Shown here piece by piece: positions 61,467 to 64,000 of a DNA stretch of 64,000 bases (within the stretch, counting starts at the first letter, position 1; each line of letters begins with the position of its first letter). Where the stretch lies: assembly GCA_963798985.1 (NCBI GenBank), contig CAWCVL010000007.1, positions 558,001 to 622,000 on the forward strand, written 5' to 3'. The notes under the pieces were generated by a model. It was not told the DNA's origin and did no database searches. It saw only the letters and a list, made by a program, of their open reading frames with translations. The position numbers and the translations under genes were made by a program. The DNA comes from JACCTU01 sp963798985 (lineage in GTDB: Bacteria > Actinomycetota > Thermoleophilia > Gaiellales > Gaiellaceae).

Positions 61467-61632
61467 CAGGGTTCGATCCTAGGATTCTCGACGGTCGACA
61501 CTGTTTCCTCTCTCTAGCTAGACGTATCGGCACGAGCGGGGGTTAGGTAAGGATTCGGTAAGTCCGCGGTATCCCTCGTTCGGGGGGAGCAGCGGTTTCA
61601 GGCGCATCCCCCAAAAGGCCGATACGTGCGGC
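61467..61632. promoter_or_regulatory. Divergent region between amidotransferase and sigma factor
   Basis: 166 bp with the minus-strand TAGGAT box (61476-61481), which lies in the palindrome TCCTAGGA. A GGTAAG direct repeat (within 61545-61562) and a G-run/C-run pair (about 61579-61611) lie toward the sigma gene. No confident promoter for the sigma gene is seen; GATACG about 7 nt before its ATG is suggestive only. Confidence 0.3.
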
Positions 61633-62598
61633 ATGGAGCGGAACTCCTTGCCGGAGCCTGCGGAGTCGGTCGAGGTCGAGACCCTCGAGCCGCGGCTCGA
61701 GCTGCTGCCGAGCCTCGATCCCGTCGAAGCGGAACCAGAGAGCGGGGCGGAGGTCGACGTGTTCGACGCGCCCGCACCGACCCAGGACCCCCTCAAGCTC
61801 TACGTCCGCCAGATCGGCGACGGCCGGCTCCTGACCCAGACCGAGGAGCGCGAGCTCGCCCGGCGGAAGGACCTGGGTGACGAGGCCGCCAAGCGGCGCC
61901 TGATCGAGTGCAACCTCCGGCTCGTCATGTCGATCACCCGGAACTACACGAAGGCGGGCGTGCCGCTCCTCGACCTGATCCAGGAAGGCAATCTCGGGTT
62001 GATCCGGGCAGTCGAGAAGTTCGACTACACGATGGGCTTCAAGCTTTCGACGTACGCCACCTGGTGGATCCGGCAGGCGATCACGCGTGCGCTCGCCGAC
62101 CAGGGCCGGATCATCCGCCTGCCCGTCCACGTGGCAGACCAGGTGCGGCGACTGATGCGCACCCGCCGCGTGCTCGCGCAGAAGCTGAACCGCGAGCCGA
62201 CGATCGCCGAGCTCGCTGCCGCGTCGGAGCTCCCGTTGAAGAAGGTCAAAGACTTGCTCGAGCTCGTCGAGGAGCCGGTGAGCCTCGAGACACCGGTCGG
62301 CGACGGGGAGTCGCTCTACGGCGACCTGATCGAGGACACCAAGACCGATCGTCCCGAGCTGACGACCGCCGACGGGATGCGACACCGCGAGCTCGTGCGC
62401 GCGCTCGACAGCTTGAACCCCCGCATGCGCAGGGTCGTCGCGCTGCGCTTCGGGCTCGACGGCGAGAAGCCGCAGACACTCGAAGAAGTCGGCGCCGGGC
62501 TCGGCATCACGCGCGAGCGCGTGCGCCAGCTCGAGTCGCGCGCCCTTCGCGAGCTCCGCGCAGTCGCGCCGGATCTCGAGCTCTACCTCGCCGAGTAG
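61633..62598 (+). CDS. RpoD-family sigma-70 factor
   Basis: A 321-residue group 1/2 sigma factor. It has an acidic, Pro/Glu-rich N-terminus (about 1-50) and no large region 1.1. Region 1.2 is DPLKLYVRQIGDGRLLTQTE. Region 2 includes NLRLVMSITRNYTKAGVPLL and KLSTYATWWIRQAITRALAD, then RIIRLPVHVADQVRRL. Region 4 ends with TLEEVGAGLGITRERVRQLE. It may be the housekeeping or a stationary-phase paralogue; a second RpoD-type gene faces it 0.8 kb away. Confidence 0.9.
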   Translation: MERNSLPEPAESVEVETLEPRLELLPSLDPVEAEPESGAEVDVFDAPAPTQDPLKLYVRQIGDGRLLTQTEERELARRKDLGDEAAKRRLIECNLRLVMSITRNYTKAGVPLLDLIQEGNLGLIRAVEKFDYTMGFKLSTYATWWIRQAITRALADQGRIIRLPVHVADQVRRLMRTRRVLAQKLNREPTIAELAAASELPLKKVKDLLELVEEPVSLETPVGDGESLYGDLIEDTKTDRPELTTADGMRHRELVRALDSLNPRMRRVVALRFGLDGEKPQTLEEVGAGLGITRERVRQLESRALRELRAVAPDLELYLAE

Positions 62599-62614
62599 AC
62601 GACCGGCCCGCGGG

Positions 62615-62620
62615 TACCCT
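62615..62620 (+). promoter_or_regulatory. -10 box for the PHP phosphatase gene (leaderless)
   Basis: TACCCT stands exactly 6 nt before the ATG at 62627, in the 28-bp gap after the sigma gene. Confidence 0.4.
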
Positions 62621-62626
62621 CGTGGT

Positions 62627-63367
62627 ATGGGCTTCTTCGTCGACGTCCACTCTCACGTCGTACCTTCCGGTGACGACGGAGCGCAGCGTGTCGTCGAGGG
62701 CCTCGGTCTCTGCCGCGACGCCGCAGCGCATGGGACGGCGATCCTCTACGCGACCCCACACGTCTGGCCTCACCTCACGCTCACCGACGCCCGCGCGCAG
62801 GAGATCCGCGCGAACTTCGCGGAGGTCGCCGAGCGGGCCGAGCTGGAGCTGAGGCTCGGGTTCGAGCTGACGCCGGCCCCGCCGCTCCTGGAGCAGGACC
62901 TGAGCCGCTACGTGCTCGAGGGGACGAACGCCGTCCTGATCGAGGTGCCGTTCACCGGCTCGGCCGGCCTGCTGATCGAGATCTGCGAGCGCATGGAGAC
63001 GCAGGGGCTGCAGCCGGTGATCGCGCATCCTGAGCGCACGCAGCCGGTGCTCGAGCGGCCGTCACTCGCACGGGACTTCGTCGAGCGCGGCTGGCTCCTC
63101 CAGGTGAACGGCAGCTCACTGACCGCGCGGCACGGTCCGGAGATCGAAGGGCTCGCGTGGGGGCTGGTCGACGACGGGCTCGTTTCCCTCGTGGGTTCGG
63201 ACGGGCACCGCGGCACGCGTCCAGCGGTGCTCGACGACGCCTACGCAGCGGTCGTCGTACGAGTGGGGGAGACGCAGGCGCGCTCGCTCTTCGACGGGTC
63301 GGCGATCGGGGTGACGGCGACCGCCGAAATGACCGTGCGCGAGCGGGCGCAAAGCGCCCGCCTTTAG
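62627..63367 (+). CDS. PHP-family tyrosine phosphatase-like protein (CpsB/YwqE type)
   Basis: A 246-residue PHP-domain metallophosphoesterase of the CpsB/CapC/YwqE group, bacterial tyrosine phosphatases that regulate capsule export. Metal motifs are FVDVHSHVVPSGDDGAQRVV (DxHxH..P..DDG), LYATPHVWPHLT, PVIAHPERTQPVL and LVGSDGHRGTRPAVL. No kinase or capsule genes are nearby, so the substrate is open. The stop codon lies inside the CTTTAG of the second structured repeat, whose first hairpin overlaps the last codons. Confidence 0.85.
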   Translation: MGFFVDVHSHVVPSGDDGAQRVVEGLGLCRDAAAHGTAILYATPHVWPHLTLTDARAQEIRANFAEVAERAELELRLGFELTPAPPLLEQDLSRYVLEGTNAVLIEVPFTGSAGLLIEICERMETQGLQPVIAHPERTQPVLERPSLARDFVERGWLLQVNGSSLTARHGPEIEGLAWGLVDDGLVSLVGSDGHRGTRPAVLDDAYAAVVVRVGETQARSLFDGSAIGVTATAEMTVRERAQSARL

Positions 63368-63415
63368 GGGTTCTCGCGGTCACGTGTCCGCGCAAGCGGA
63401 TTCGTGACCTGCGGA
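63343..63415 (+). repeat. Two-hairpin structured repeat, copy 2
   Basis: Hairpin 1: GCGGGCGC-AAA-GCGCCCGC (63343-63361), then CTTTAGGG. Hairpin 2: CGC (63375-63377) with GCG (63411-63413), GGTCACG (63378-63384) with CGTGACC (63403-63409), a 2x2 internal loop, then TCCGC-GCAA-GCGGA (63387-63400). The middle helix differs in sequence from copy 1 (12113-12142) but still pairs, and GAAA is replaced by GCAA, another GNRA loop. It ends 5 bp before the convergent sigma gene. Confidence 0.7.
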
Positions 63416-63419
63416 CCAA

Positions 63420-64000
63420 CTAGTACGCGACGGCTTCCATCTCGTGCAGCCGCGCGAGGTGCTTGAGCGACTCCAGCTCGATCTGGCGGACGCGCTCGCG
63501 CGTCAGTCCGAGCCGCTTGCCGATCTCTTCGAGCGTCTTCGGCTCAGCGTCGTCGAGCCCGTAGCGCAGGACGAGCACGGCGCGGTCGCGCTCGGGAAGC
63601 ACGCCCAGCGCCGCGGCGAGCGCCTGGCTTCGAAGCGTGATCTCGACCACGTCTTCCGGTAGCGGCGAGTCACCCGCGACGAAGTCTCCGAACGTCGCGT
63701 CCTGTTCTTCGCCGACCGGCTGATCGAGGCTCGTCGAAGCACGCGCAGCGGCGCGCACCTCCGTCGCCTGCTGCACCGGGAGGTTCGCCTCCTCGGCGAT
63801 CTCCTCGAGCGTCGGCTCGCGGCCGAGCTCCATCCAGAGCGTCCGCTCGGCGCGGTTCATCTTCTGGAGCCGCTCGACGACATGGACCGGCATGCGGATC
63901 GTCCGAGCCTTGTCCGCCAGCGCCCGCGCGACCGCCTGCCGGATCCACCAGGTCGCGTAGGTCGAAAACTTGTAGCCGCGGCGCCAGTCGAACTTCTCGA
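63420..64000 (-). CDS. RpoD-family sigma-70 factor (5' end beyond window)
   Basis: The C-terminal 193 codons of a second group 1/2 sigma factor. The frame is open to the right edge. Region 2.3-2.4 (EKFDWRRGYKFSTYATWWIR, QAVARALADKARTIRMPVHV), region 3 (RTLWMELGREPTLEEIAEEA) and region 4 (LEEIGKRLGLTRERVRQIEL) are all clear. The MPVHV Met is internal, not the start. Compared with the sigma gene at 61.6 kb this one has the more housekeeping-like region 3. Which of them is the primary sigma cannot be told. Confidence 0.88.
   Translation of the reverse strand, partial: EKFDWRRGYKFSTYATWWIRQAVARALADKARTIRMPVHVVERLQKMNRAERTLWMELGREPTLEEIAEEANLPVQQATEVRAAARASTSLDQPVGEEQDATFGDFVAGDSPLPEDVVEITLRSQALAAALGVLPERDRAVLVLRYGLDDAEPKTLEEIGKRLGLTRERVRQIELESLKHLARLHEMEAVAY

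Noticed and set aside
61464..61485. GGTTCGATCC resembling a tRNA T-arm
   Set aside because: The flanking bases do not form the 5-bp T stem or an acceptor stem, and the segment is the 5' flank of the amidotransferase gene.
61585..61632. Third copy of the subtilase/GGDEF promoter-like element before the sigma gene
   Set aside because: GGTTTC and GATACGT are present, but the spacing is about 7 bp longer and the GGGGGA-GTTCC core is not kept.

Overview
The window is 64 kb of very GC-rich, densely packed bacterial chromosome with many GTG and TTG starts and 1-4 bp stop/start overlaps. The gene families suggest a deep-branching actinomycete, probably class Thermoleophilia (Gaiellales/Solirubrobacterales-like): leaderless-looking genes, MurT/GatD, RNase J together with RNase Y, a short IF2, and SALWG/NWV-type subtilases. 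This placement is an inference from gene content. I see no phage, insertion sequence, CRISPR array, rRNA or tRNA. It reads as core chromosome with a few lineage-specific genes.

Layout. 0-7.7 kb: the 3' end of coaBC, a MoxR / DUF58 / transglutaminase (TgpA-like) cluster, a nucleotidyltransferase, a TPR protein, dtd, and an ECF sigma factor with a linked membrane protein. 7.8-20 kb: the classic translation and RNA-metabolism block rimP-nusA-rnpM(ylxR)-infB-ylxP-rbfA-nrnA-truB-ribF, then a zinc ribbon, a divergent gamma-glutamyltransferase, and rpsO-pnp. 20-28.6 kb: L,D-transpeptidase, M16 protease, dapB-dapA, rnj, a small regulator and ftsK. 28.7-35.4 kb: a BMP-type (nucleoside) ABC importer with two tandem binding proteins. 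35.4-45.4 kb: rodZ-like, cinA, thpR, recA, recX, rny, miaB, a flippase-like membrane protein, miaA and dapF. 45.4-50.9 kb, minus strand: dapE-dapC-dapD, a DUF4389 protein and an M48 protease. 50.9-55.2 kb: hflX-dut-nudix facing gatD-murT. 55.3-64 kb: a secreted subtilase with a C-terminal NWV repeat, a GGDEF/HD-GYP protein, an HNH-repeat protein, a stand-alone class II amidotransferase, two RpoD-type sigma factors and a PHP phosphatase.

How the genes work together. dapA, dapB, dapC, dapD, dapE and dapF encode nearly the whole succinylase route to meso-diaminopimelate. That product would feed the peptidoglycan built and remodelled by MurT/GatD, the L,D-transpeptidase, RodZ and FtsK. RimP, NusA, RnpM, IF2, RbfA, TruB, S15, PNPase, RNase J and RNase Y form a translation and RNA-turnover set.

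Main points for a second look: (i) DapF carries Ser at both catalytic Cys positions. (ii) A two-hairpin element occurs twice, 51 kb apart, with compensatory base changes and GNRA tetraloops. (iii) The pnp leader holds a long hairpin mutually exclusive with an anti-Shine-Dalgarno hairpin. (iv) Many genes start about 6-9 nt after a TANNNT box, which implies leaderless transcripts, including a 23-codon leader ORF coupled to rbfA. (v) The subtilase has 11 NWV pentapeptide units and shares an unusual promoter-like element with the c-di-GMP gene. (vi) At least 13 apparent single-base frameshifts break otherwise intact genes, with seven in 2.4 kb of nudix-murT. These look more like sequencing indels than real decay.
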